Positions 27,903 through 40,439 of a stretch of 64,000 bases of DNA are shown here, one piece after another. Position 1 is the first letter of the stretch. The number at the start of each line of letters is the position of its first letter. A model generated the notes under the pieces. It was given only the letters and a program-made list of their open reading frames with translations. It searched no databases and was not told the DNA's origin. The stretch lies in NCBI GenBank assembly GCA_016748015.1, contig JAAOMT010000760.1, positions 696,216-760,215 of the forward strand, read 5' to 3'. Both the position numbers and the translations under genes were made by a program. Origin of the DNA: Geosiphon pyriformis. Taxonomy: Eukaryota; Glomeromycota; Glomeromycetes; Archaeosporales; Geosiphonaceae.

Positions 27903-29487
27903 TCACCCGTTAACTTGCAAAGAGCTGACACGTCGATGCTGACGTAATATTGCACTCGATCTTTTAAAGGGTGCTTTTAGCTAAAAAGTAGCGAAGAATA
28001 CAAGTTATTAATTTTATGGAATCTTTCGAAGCGGAAATTCAAAAGGTTCAAGATTCCGATAAACACTTACCCCTGAGCTGTTCATTGTTCGATTGAGTTC
28101 TTCTCTTTTGGCACGTTCATTGCGTTCTTGAAGGTCTCTTATGGCACCATCAAATTTCTTATGAAGTGATGAAAGGTTGATTCGATCATTTTGTAATTGA
28201 GTGTTACTTGATGGGGTCGCTCTAAAAAGCGTCTAATATTGTAAAGGATGATAAGAAAAAGTATAAAGGATTAGATATGTGTTACATCTTGAGGTCAAAG
28301 AAAGAATAGAGCCATATACTAACCATCACCAATAACGGATATTTACATAGTCTTTGAATTGGTTTCGTTACCAAGCTTTCTAGTGACCGATATCGACCAG
28401 TTATTACATGAGCTTCGAGAGTTTTCACAAGTTGTCCAAGGTTTGTGTTCTTTTTCCTTGCATTAGCAAGTTCTATTATTGCAGTTTTATGATAAAGCAA
28501 GTACTTGTCATATGTTTCTACTTTGGTGACAAGTTGAGTAAGCGCATCGGTTATTGATGGAACAACTTCGTATATTGCCTGAATGTTGAGCAATTGCTGA
28601 AAAAGTTTTCAAGAATCAAAAGGAAAATTATTTAATTAATTTCATTGGCTAGTAAGGGATAAAAAGTTTGGGTAGCAATTTTTGAAACTTACCCGAGATA
28701 TGTTTTTATGCATATAATAAATGTCTTGTAATGCGGCAAAAGTATGGGTTAGACCAGCTGGGAGCCGAATACGAGAGTCTTGAATTGCTGTTACGTAATG
28801 CTACCCATATGAAAAAGAGATGCATTTGCATTAGAGATAAAAATGCGAAAAACCTGAAACCAGGGTCTAGGAATTTATTTATCCTTTGTTACACCACGGA
28901 ATAATTTACTTGCAAGTCCGGATGAAACAGTGATCAAGTTTAACAAGAAAAAAACGTGATAAAATTTTCATACTTACATCCAAAAGATAATTAAGATCTT
29001 CAACAAACTCTTTTTCCGTCCGAATGATTTCAAATATTACTTCTTGGCGTTTAATTATTTCAGGGTCTAAAGCTTTCTTCACATCAGCCTTTACTTGTTC
29101 TGTCCAAAGTGGTACAGTCGCTTCAGGACTTGGCGGTGAAGTGATGATATGGTTTGTGTCTACCGTAAGATTGGAACTCAAATTACGACGAAGAGGATTC
29201 TTGAAAAGCGTGTTGTTACTTTGAGTTTTTCGCAGTTGACCAAATTTGTTATTTGGGTTTTGGAGAAAATCCATAGGTTCTGACTCGAGGCTAGATCGTA
29301 AGCTAGACCTTGATGATTTGTTTGTTAAAAGACTACGCTTATATGATTGAAAATCATCCAAACTCTCTTGAATATCTATCGTCTTTGTACTGTCTATGAA
29401 TGATTGTGACTCGGAGAATTCACAGGTTGCTGGTAGAAAAGGTTCAACGGCAGAACTAAAGGCTGCCACTATTCTGGTGAAAGCCAT
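27903..29487 (-). CDS. RhoGEF with a lone Dbl-homology domain
   Basis: Five exons: 29487-28978, 28800-28693, 28596-28324, 28232-28071, 27980-27903; 376 residues; all GT-AG and mostly phase 0. The family loads Rho/Rac/Cdc42 GTPases with GTP. The first about 145 residues are Ser-rich and probably disordered. The DH domain then begins at IIRTEKEFVEDLNYL (conserved region 1) and runs through the hallmark KPIQRLCKYPLLVM (conserved region 3, residues about 283-297), followed by FRATPSS and a long helix (DGAIRDLQERNERAKREE). The protein ends about 25 residues later with a basic tail. The PH domain usual in Dbl proteins, and the CNH domain of Rom-type GEFs, are absent. The upstream non-ATG frame to 29541 is not used; ATG 29487 (MAFTRIV) is the start. 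Confidence 0.85.
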
Positions 29488-31612
29488 TATATTGAAAGAA
29501 ACAGACTGAAGAAAGATTTTTAAGGAAAAAAATGCAGGCAATGTAGATAAAAGAAATTTTTTTTAAAAATTGTTCTATCCCACAGACTAAAAAGAAATTA
29601 TTTTGATGGGCAGGGTGGGAAGTCAGCTAGCTTTATAGAATGGAGCTTTTTGCCCCTGAGTACTTTTTTGAAGTATGTAAGTATGTAAGTAGGCTGTAAT
29701 GCGCCATCAATATAAATATACAGATTCATGTATAAATTTTTGACGGTGAAACGAGTTTTTGTAATCGAATTTTTTTTTTTTTTTTTTACGATTAAAAGTA
29801 ACATATTTGAAGCCTAACTTAATGTTAAAAAAAAAATTTTTTAATTGATATAAATATACATATTTAAATAGATTAAATAAATAAATATATTTTGAAACGT
29901 AAGGGGCGTTCAATGCTATATGAAAATCATCTATTGACAATAAACCAAATAGGAGCATACTAAATAAAATAAAAAAGATAACTTTTACCCGGAAAAAGCA
30001 AAAAAGTGCATGCAGGCCGTTTGTGATCTAATTATAGATAATCGATTAAGAAAAATTTCTAGATCGGCTAATAGGTTCTTGAAATATATGATATTACCAA
30101 ATACGGTAAATATTTTAATTAAACTTGCATATGATACGCGTGACATCATTTTTAAATATTAAATTTCATATGAACACATAACAAATAACAATTTTTTTTT
30201 TTTTTTTTTACGATTTTCCATATATTATTATTTTTTTCAGAGAGCGCAATAAATCAAAAAGGTAACAAACAAATAAATTTTTAGAAATCCAAAATTTCAA
30301 AAAGGATCAAGTCACCTAATTTACCATGAATTTTTTCCAACTCATTTTTTTATTTGTATATTAACTTTTGAAGAAATAGCTCTGAAAATGATTAAAGTTT
30401 CTTTAAATTCTCTTTTTAAAAATTAAAATGATTTATAATTATTTTTGAATAAATCAAATTCCACAAAATTTAAGATTTTTTTTATTTAAAATTTTTTTTT
30501 ACTTTTGAAATAATGAATCAATTTGGCAATTAATATTATTATTTTAAAAGCTTTTATTATTTTATAATATATGTCGAAAAATCAATCTTTTTAGAAATAT
30601 TTATAGATTATATAGTTACCCAGAAAAGTTATTTAAAAAATAACTCGTAATCTTGCTTTTTGGTAAAAGCAACAATTCAATTCAATTCAATTTAATTTAA
30701 TTTAATTCAGTTTTTTTTTTTGGCAACAAAAAATAAGGTTGAATTGCTTATTTTGGAATCAAAAATTTTTTATTTTATATATTGATGTTGATAATCAATT
30801 TAATTTTCTAAATAAATCTTATAAATTTTATAAATTTTTAATTAAAATAGGATTTGAATATTAAAATGAACATTCTAAACTTAAAATGTGATAAATTTAG
30901 AATTTTTATTTATATATATAGATTTATATGCAAGTAAAAAAATTATTAATTTGATATGAAATAGTAATAATTACAAATTAAATTAAAAAAATTGGATATT
31001 TTAATTTCTATAAGTGTTTGTGAATTTTTAGAAAGAAATTTATTTTTAAATATTTATTATTTAAGATTTTAATTTAAAAATTTTTTTTTTATAGAAATAT
31101 TCATTTTAAATTAATTAAATAATGAACTAATTAAATAATAATAATAAACCAAATAAATATATATTTCGAAATATATTTAAAAAAATTGTAGAAAAATTTC
31201 ACAATATAATAAATTATTTTTCAGAATTATTTATGAGAATATTTAGAAAACCTAAATTCTAAAGTCTTTTCTTGATTATTTTTGGGATACTATGTTTTTT
31301 TTATTTATAAAGAAATTTAAGCAAGGGAACGAAAATTTTGAATAAATTAATTGGATCAAAAATATTTTCAAATATAATTTGTTAATATTCAAAAGTTAAA
31401 TACGTACAAAAACTTAAAATATATTTGTCTTTCATGTATTGAATAAATTTTTGCATATTAATTTAAAGAATAATAACTCTGAAAATTTTCATTTAATGAA
31501 TTAGCGTAAAATTTAATATTGAATCCCTAATCTGACAATAAATCGCAATATGATTAAATTGAGCGGATTCTTGTTTTGAAAATTTGATAAAATATCTCTA
31601 TTGTACCATATT

Positions 31613-31858
<246 letters not shown>

Positions 31859-33142
31859 TACAAAGGTGAATGTCTCTGTTAAGAGATTAAGAATTAAAGT
31901 TTTATCAATAATAACTTGTTCATATTATTGAAACTTTCAGAAAACCCTTTAACAATAATAAAATTGTTTTATTCAATGAACACAATTGAACATCCAAGTT
32001 ATAAGGGTCATATAAATTACATGAGTCAGAGTCAGGGTTGGCATATTTTTAAACCTATTACTAAATTACTTGCATTTAGAAAATTGTTTCGAAAGCGCAC
32101 GAAAATTCAACTTTCACAAAACCTCTTTAATCCTCAATCGTTTATACCAATAGTTTCAAGTAAATAAGAGTAATATTTTATTCTTGAGCTTATTTCATTA
32201 AGGTTTTTTTGCAGGATGCTTTCACTTGATTGAAGGTCTAAAATTCCCTAATAAGCTAAAAAAAGTACACTTTTTTATAATATATAAAATACCGAATTTG
32301 TAAAAAAATTTTTGGACACAGAATTAGACAATAATGTCTCACGAACGGTTTTACTTCCTTGAAGGACCCTCTAGAATTCTAAATTTTTGGTAGAATTCAT
32401 TTTTTTGAAAAAAAAAAATTAAATTACTAAAGAGTTTTTTAAATTTTTCCTTATTTCATCAATTCATTTGTCTCATTATGGTTTTTCAAAGTCTGAATAA
32501 GTCAAAGAATGATTTATAAATAAAAAAAATAGAATTCGAATATTTTTTATTAGTTTATCAGATAATGAGAAAATAATAATTGATGCAAATCATGAACCAG
32601 TTAGTTAGTTGTGATAAGTAAAGTTTTTCCTCTGATGATTATTGGTGTATTTGGGAAGCATAAAATTTACACAATCTTTCTAAATTAATCTTGATTAGTT
32701 GATAAAGTTTCAATGGCACATGATCTTTTGCGACACGTCATGCATCAATATAAGATTTAAATCCCTACAAAAATTAGAGTCATCTTTTAGTTCTCCGTGA
32801 TTGGTTTGGTCTTACCGCCCCGTTTCGAAAGTAGTTGATAGGTCAAAGGATAGTGAGACGAATAACGGAATTTTTTTTACCAGAGGTTTGCCGATAAAAA
32901 GAGTGTAAATTGAGATTCGACAACTATTTTGCCATGTTTTTTAAAGCGTAGTAAATTGTAACCGTCAACTGATAAAATGGTTCAAACAATGATTATGAAA
33001 TTAAATGGTCATTGAGAAAAATCAATAAAAAATTATATTTTCATTAAATTCTAGCCCAAAAACTAATTTAAAAAAATTATATATATATATATATAGAATA
33101 GTTTTACTTCTTGAAACATAATATATATATTTCTCTCTTTTT

Positions 33143-33146
<4 letters not shown>

Positions 33147-33178
<32 letters not shown>
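33147..33178. repeat. (GATT)8 microsatellite
   Basis: Eight exact GATT units following a T-rich run, with an (AT)n run about 70 bases to the left. Confidence 0.9.
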
Positions 33179-33811
33179 AATTAATTAGACGGAAAATCTT
33201 TTGCCTTGTAATATGATATTTAACCATAAATCATCAAAAATCTCCCCACATGGTATTTGATTGTACAAGTGAATATTGATCTGATGGCAGTTTTTCCATT
33301 AAAAGATTCAAATTTATCAAAAAACCGGCTTTTTTAAAAGTAGACTAGACATTTTTTATGACTGCATTAATTAATTCATATATTGCATAGTTTTCTTTAA
33401 AGGTAAAAATTTCCTCATTCCATTGACATTCCTATTTAATTTGAAAGGTTTGTAACATATCGAAAATTTTCAATGTAGAAAAAAGAAAATTCTTTGCAAA
33501 AAAAAAAAATCTCCAAACAGATTTTAATATTTTTTAGATTAAACTATTAAAATAAGTTGAATAAAGGTTCAAAGTATAAAATTATTAGATTCAAAAAAAA
33601 ATTCTATATTGAGTTTAGACAATTTATATTTGAAAATTCTAAATACTTGAAAACAAAGCACAGGAAATTTAAATATTTCGCATCTTGGATTCAATTCTTA
33701 TAGACTATTATTCTTAACGAAAAAAAATATATATATATTGAATTAAGATAATAAAATGTCAAAGAATATTTTTATTTCGCATCTATTTCAGTTGTGTTAA
33801 TTTTTTGAAAA

Positions 33812-33854
33812 AATTTAATTTAATTTAATTTGATTTGATTTGATTTGATTTGAT
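33812..33854. repeat. Pentanucleotide repeat, (AATTT)n changing into (GATTT)n
   Basis: A short tandem array whose unit switches from TTTAA-type to TTTGA-type half way, a simple record of one base change spreading through the array. Confidence 0.8.
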
Positions 33855-34418
33855 CAAACCCTTATTTTGAAAAAGTTGTGAGGATTTTTTCTTTGGTATA
33901 TTCATTAAAACTTCAGTTCAAAATGTAACAATAAAATTATATACAAACTATATATGAGAAACTGCATATTATGGATATTAAATATTAAGAATTTTTAGAA
34001 TTAGATAAATTATTTTTTTCTTTCATGAATTGAAGAACTGTGACGTGTGAAGAATTTTCAACTTTTTTCATGAAATATTTTTTCAATTTCAAAATAGTTT
34101 ATTATAAATTTTAAAATTGATAAAAAATTTAAATTATTTTTTTTTCCAAAAGTAAAAATAGAAATTCATTATTTTATTTAATTTTATTATAATTGTTTTA
34201 TTATAATTGTTTTTAACTAAAAACTCTTAAGACTACAAAAATCGTTAGTTAATAGAATTAAACTTTTAATTGTAAGCATTCAGTTGATACAAAATATTAT
34301 ATAAGTTTTTTAGTAAATTAATTCATCTTCCAATAATTTTTTTTGAAATTATCAAAAGAAAGTAAATGAATTAAAAAATTTATAAATTAAAAATTTTTGA
34401 TTAATTTGCGGATTAACT

Positions 34419-34444
34419 CCCCCCCCCCCCACTCCCCACTCCCC
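34419..34444 (-). other. C12 tract with spaced C4 blocks; G-quadruplex motif on the minus strand
   Basis: Twelve consecutive C are followed by ACTCCCCACTCCCC. On the minus strand this gives GGGG-AGT-GGGG-AGT-GGGG plus a longer G run, which satisfies the canonical four-run quadruplex pattern; the plus strand could form an i-motif. It is the only such tract seen and lies in DNA otherwise dominated by A and T. Confidence 0.85.
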
Positions 34445-35204
34445 AAGCATATTGGAATTTTAATACATAATTCATGACGTGTCGTTTACAGCATTGTTTA
34501 GACCCTGCATATGTGTTGAATTATTATATAAGATATACTCTTGATAATCTACATTTTACATATTAAAATCAAAAGTAAATCCTTTCTTGGTCATAGCAAC
34601 AAAAAAATTCATTTTTAGACTAGGTCAATAATCTTTTAAAGTAGAAAACATTCACATAATTTCATTAGAATTAATGAAATCATAGTATCACCACCATAAA
34701 AAGATTCTATAAAGAACGAAATGACTGAATGATGCTAACTAAAATTATCAGCTGTGTTAAAAATTTTCTACCAAGAATAACCTGAAACAATATTCCTATC
34801 ATTGAAGTGAGTGTAACTAAAAATAAAAAATAAAAAAATTCTCTAAAGAATAATTTATTTGTGTCACTTTCAAAATCGATAAAAATTCTTGCCTAATTCG
34901 AATGCTTTGGAAGAGAGTTTGAGACAAAATTCAAAAGATGCAAATTTTTACCCACGTCTGCATAATGATATTCCGTCTTTCTGAAATTTTGTTTTTAATA
35001 TGTATTAATAATAATTTAACTAGGGACCTTGCAGAAAAATAAGAAAAGTTTATTTTTCATCCCTTTTTATAACAATATAACCCAATAATTTATTCATTTC
35101 AAAATGAATCGATTTGTAAGAGAATCTTCCAAAAAGAATTTATTTTCAGGTAAGGTTTAGGAATTTCTGAAATTTTACTAGTATTATTATTGTTGTTATT
35201 ATTT

Positions 35205-35266
35205 TTGTTTTTGTTTTTGTTTTAGTTTTAGTTTTTGTTTTTGTTTTTGTTTTTGTTTTGTTTTTT
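35205..35266. repeat. (GTTTTT)n repeat
   Basis: A hexanucleotide-like array of TTTTTG units with two TTTTAG variants in the middle. Confidence 0.85.
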
Positions 35267-37082
35267 AAGAATTATATTCTAAAAAAAGGTTATTTTTAGT
35301 GATATAAGCAAACGTAATTTTTAAAAAATCTAATGTATGAAAAATCCTTTAATTTAATTTAATTACTTTTTAATTAATATTGAAAAATATAATTTCATAT
35401 ATTAAAAATTTCGTCAAAAAATATTTATTTTCCAAACTCTTTTTAAAATTTTAATTTAGCGTGTCCAAACGTTTATATCTTTGATGTAAAATTTAGATAT
35501 TTAAAACATGAAAAATAAAATATCTATTTTAATTTCTTTAATATTCTCATGTCTTATTCATAAAAGGATAAAAGATTATTTATTATCGTTGTCACATGCT
35601 TTTATAGTACAAAATATTGGGAAACCTATTACATTTTAGCATTTAGATGAATCCTCGAATCAAATCATTTAGTTTTCAAGAATTAAAAAACAAAATTTTA
35701 CTTTAAAAATTTTTATGTCTCGTGTCAGATTATAAAAGAATTTAGAAAAGGATAATGAAAGGTACATTTAAAATATATTTTTTGTTTTGCAAAACAAAAA
35801 ATATCTGAAATTTTCTAATTGTTTAAAAATTCAGTTCACACATCAAATTACATAATTTTTTTTATAATTTTTTTTTTTACTTTTATAAACTAGTATTCCA
35901 TTGCCATTTTCAGTGCGTAATAAAAACCTGGAGCTGCTTGTAATGAATGATTTGAACAAAATATTTTGTTAAAATTTAATTTAAATTGAAAAAAAAAATA
36001 TAATTTTGCCATCATATTTCTACAAAAAATTGATATTCATAATAAAAATTTGGGAAATCCAGAGATTTGACGGTCTTTTAAAAGATTTTATTCAACAGAA
36101 ATTATTAATCCTCTTCATATTTTTTTTGGTATAAAAACATACTTCAAAGCAAGCTAAAATTAATTAATTAATAATTCGTTCTTGTACTTTTTTCTTAGAA
36201 TTGAGATAAATAACTTCAGTATTATATGTCATGATTTCTAAACTTTTCTTTTAAAAATCATTTATTTTGGCAGAGAACACAATAATTATCTCAATTAAAA
36301 ACTTAAGCCTTTCACGATTGCTAAACCACAATCTTTTTTCAAATATCATTTATTAAAAAGTTCTCTTTATTATCCAAGTTGTAAAATCTTTAAAAAGTGT
36401 TTATCATTTAAATAGGATGAAGTTTCATTACGAAATTGAAATCAGAAATCGAAAATTAATAAAAGTAAAATTCATTGCCTCTACCAATATTATAGTATGA
36501 CTCATATTTCGAGTGATTATAACCTTAAATTTGGTCAAATTATTAGATGAACCTTTTTTTTTTTTTTTCATAAATTACTTCCAAATATAACTAATTTTAA
36601 ATTGGCCGGATATTGTTAATTAATCACGTGTTTAACACATATCCCCGTATAATTTGAGCTCTTGCATGGGAAGAGGTGTCTCCCGTGCTGTATGGGTTTC
36701 AATCAATAAAAATTAGTTTTTAATTTAAAAAACTTGTTATAATTGCTTAGAAGAATTCAAACATTTTGATTCACACTTTTTATTTATTTTTTAACTAGTA
36801 CATTTATTAGTTTTTATTGAAATATTTTTATTTTTAAATTCAGAATTTCTTTAAGTATCAATATATTTATCGAATTTGAAAAAGATATCAATAAATAAAT
36901 TTCTCACATTGAAAGGGAATCTTTTGACGTCCGTTTGTGAATTTCAAAAAAAAATTAGCCAGTAAAAATTTCAAAAAAAATTTATCAAATGTCCAAAAAT
37001 AAGATGATATATTTCAAGATTGCTATTCATTTGGTGGTTACAACGCTAAGTTTATTAATATACAAAAAAATATAAAAACTAA

Positions 37083-39750
37083 TGGGCATATCCTCGTGAA
37101 TAAAATTTCTAAAATATAGAAAAATTAATATTATTTGCAATTATTCTAATTAAAATATTTTTAGCTAATGAAAATTTGGGAATAACCAAAATTTTTCATT
37201 TTTGGCTTTATTAGCCAATAAACCTTGATATATTATTCTATAGCAAAATACTAAAAATTTAATTTAATATTTAACAAAAATTAAATTTTTATGATTTATT
37301 TATTTATTTAGGAAAATTTTAATCTCACGTTCAAGTTACAAAAAAAAACATTACAAAAAGCTGTCATCAACCTTATTTTTACTCAAAAAAAAAAGATGTT
37401 CATATTTGAAAATAAACTTTTAAAATTTTATATATGACAATTTGCTGAAATATTACATAAAAACTAGTATTAGATGCACTAAATGGTAATTGAAAAAATA
37501 TGGGTAATCAAAATAGATTGTACTTCATAATTACTCTGATTTTTTTGGTAAATAAAATTCATCCCATTTTATTTTTAAATAAATAATTCAATTCTTATTA
37601 CATTTTAAAATAGTAATTTTAATTAAATTTCTGGATTTAAGAATTAAAATAGGCAATTTAAATAAATAAAATATCTACCAAAATAGCAATTGCATTGATT
37701 TCGGTAATAAGGTCCAATCAATTTATAGTAATATTGGAGAAAAAATCATAATTATTTCGATTTTTCTCCTAAAAAATTTTCTTGAGAGGAAGCGACGAAC
37801 AATCCCCCATGGTTACACCAAAATATGGCCCAACATGAACAAAATTCTTTTGCAGCTTTTTAATTGATTGGCCAGCATTACACTCCTTGAAAAATTTAAA
37901 AAAAATTAAGACTCAAATTCAATTAAACTATTCTCTCAATTTAATGACAAATTTATTTTAGAAACCTGATTTTCTCCTGTCATCCCATGGTGTGGAAAGA
38001 ATGTTTCATTGGATACTCCAACTTGTCGTGGTGCCTTTCCATTATAATCAAAACCTTGACATTCCCAAATATTAAACTCAGTTGGACAGTCACACGATTC
38101 TCCTGGAACTATCCAGATTTCAAGTTCATGGTGCATCACAGTTTCCTTCTCTAATTTAGATTTCGGAAAGTGAGGAACATGATCTTTGAAATATGTTACT
38201 CTTCTGATATCTAGAAATTTATTAATCAAACGAGCAAAATATTTGTTTCCGACTCTAGGAGCCCCAAATGTGGTAGCTCGTACTTGAAAATCGAGAAACT
38301 TGTTATTTATGTAGGATTCTAGTTGCCAGGTAATGGCGGCGATAGTTGCGAGTGCTTTAATAAAATCGAGAATAGCATTTGTCAAACGTGGTTAACTTTC
38401 AATTTTATAATTTCTTGAGAGAAAGAGATCTAAAACATACCACCACCAGTGCCCCATCCAGTAAAATGGATCATTTTTGGAATAGAGTTCATACGTTTTT
38501 TAATAATTGCTTCAATGATTGGAAAAAAGTTATTCTTTAACTCAAGAAATCCTTTTTGCCATAATTCTGCTACTCGAATGACTGGTTCTGGTTTTAACCC
38601 ATTTACTTGAAATGTGGTCATTAAAGGTTTCCAGGCTGCCCATTCAGACCTAGTCCAGATGAATCCTACATAAATATATAAAAGAATATGAGCTAGTTTT
38701 TAAATGAAATGTTCCAAGAATTCGTCATGTCACTACCTCCAAAAGCAATAATATATTCTTCGCCAAAAACTATAGTCGCTAAAATTATCCAAAAATTTCG
38801 GGTAAATAATGATTTAAACAAAAATATTCGGAAAGTTAAAAACTTGTGAAAGAATATTCTGTAAATTTAACCTGTAAAATCCTTCCCTTTTCTCCCACAA
38901 AAGGCTTGATTTGCTGATACGGCGATCTCATTGAGGTCAAGGGTGGTGTCAGGATTGAACGGTTTTTTGGGTGGAGATTGAGACGATCGTTGTTTCAAAC
39001 CATTTTTCCAACTGGTCAAATCAAGATAATTTAGTGTTGAATTTAATTTTTTAAGATACAAATGAGCGGCATATTTTGAAGGTGTTTTATGTTTTTTACC
39101 CTTCGGAAATGGGGTAAATTTTGAAAAAAAGATTATATAAATAAGAATAAGAAATAAAAGGAACATTAAAAGTATTTGATTGAAAATATATTTTTTCTTG
39201 CGATTCATCATCTTGTGATGCACGATTTCAAATCACATCTCAAGCTATTTCTAATTATTTACTCTTATAATCTAAATCCCTTATTTATAATCGTGAATTT
39301 TTTATTTGTATTCTCTTAAAGAAAGTAAACTAATTTGTACTACATGTATATCGACCCTTATCTCTTGAAAGTGCATCCAATCGGTTTCTTCCTGCTTTCT
39401 AGCATCATTGAATATTTTCTATTTTTCATTCTATATAGTCCGAATTAGATTTGTATTTAATTCAGGAAAATAATATTAAAATTTTAGAGGAGTCTATATA
39501 TTCCTCTAAGAAATTTTCTCTTGATAAAAGATAGGTTATAGAGCGTTATATTTATTTGTTAGGAACTAATTTCTTTATTGAGATAAAATATTATTTGTTA
39601 TACTTGGATAAATCAAGTAATAAAACATGGCAATTCTGTAAAAGTTTAACGAATATAAAACTACGGTAAAATATTTTTTTTATCGTAATACGCAACTTAT
39701 ATCTCCCCAAATATTTTGTTTATCGAAATTATCTTGATTCATTTCAAAAA
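37083..39750. repeat. Inverted segmental duplication, arm B
   Basis: Reverse-complement counterpart of 16106-19070. It carries the second lipase gene, the conserved TATA-like element (39481-39503) and both flanks. It is about 300 bases shorter than arm A through scattered deletions in non-coding DNA. Its outer edge stops about 20 bases before the decayed ORF that starts at 39773. Confidence 0.85.
37769..39211 (-). CDS. Class 3 lipase-like protein, copy B; catalytic serine missing
   Basis: Exons (minus): 39211-38872, 38769-38737, 38665-38441, 38354-37966, 37885-37769; 367 residues. Exon 4 and exon 5 have exactly the lengths of copy A, and exon 4 differs from it by only 7 of 129 residues. It keeps FGAPRVGNKYFA, DHVPHFP and HVGPYFGVTMGDC, and again reads GWGTG where GHSLG is expected. 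The acceptor used for exon 2 in copy A (ttttag) is tttttg here. The next upstream AG (ctatag) is six bases away, so splicing there keeps the frame and adds two residues (VFGEEY in place of GEEY). The last residues differ (KKIF against IKLY). The N-terminal hydrophobic anchor is present. Confidence 0.8.
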
Positions 39751-39772
39751 CCCCTTTCTCTCTTGCAATTTT

Positions 39773-40216
39773 ATGACCACAACTAGAGCAAAGAGCAAAA
39801 AAGAAGCAACCCCTATTTTTTCTATATTTTTTAACAGTACAACCACCCAAAAAGCTCTTTCAAATGTAGAAACAGCTAGAAACCATTTTGTAGAGGCACT
39901 TTCCTTAAATAATACAGACACAAAGCAGTTATTGGCTGCTAAAAGAGCTCTTTTTTGACTTTTAGTAGAAGTTTTTCTTCATTCAAGATCTATTTAAAGT
40001 GCCACACCAGAAACAGTTTTAGTTTTATTGCTACTATTGCCAAAAGCCTTAGGTCTTAAACCACAAACCAGTAGTAAAGCTACTGTTTTCTCTTCTTTCT
40101 TCTCTTATTGCTATCCAGATGACAAAAAGACCAAAACAGTCAAAAATCAATCTCTTTTCTCTCTGAACAAACTTGAGGCCAATTTCTTTAAGCTATCAAA
40201 AAATAGTGTTTTTTAG
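39773..40216 (+). pseudogene. Decayed ORF, probably from a repetitive element
   Basis: A single frame of 148 codons starts at ATG 39773 (MTTTRAKSKKEATPIF) and ends at TAG 40214-40216, interrupted by TGA at 39956-39958 and TAA at 39995-39997. Both halves are in the same frame and have coherent, protein-like composition (NVETARNHFVEALSLNNTD; later LPKALGLKPQTSSKA and YPDDKKTKTVKNQSLFSLNK). The second half has many Phe and Leu codons where a Ser/Pro-rich linker would look natural, and both stops are one C-to-T step from CGA or CAA. This fits decay by cytosine deamination. The parent function is not recognised; a transposon gag-like or accessory protein is a guess. Confidence 0.55.
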
Positions 40217-40372
40217 TGTCTTTTAGAGCGTTATTTTTAATTTTAAGTCGGTTTTTTTTTTTGTAAAAATAAAACATTAGCTTTTTTTAGTATTTTTGCT
40301 AATTCTATAGCATCAGTATCAATTAGAGTTTTTAATTTTTTTGTTGTTATAAACAACAGTGTTTTTTCTGTT

Positions 40373-40439
40373 TCAAACAATACAGTAACAATAGGTTGGT
40401 TAAACCTGTAATTAATCAACATTTGACTGTATTGTTTGA
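40373..40439. repeat. 14-bp perfect inverted repeat
   Basis: tcaaacaatacagt (40373-40386) is repeated inverted as actgtattgtttga (40426-40439) around a 39-base loop. It may be a small hairpin element or the ends of a miniature transposon. Confidence 0.6.
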
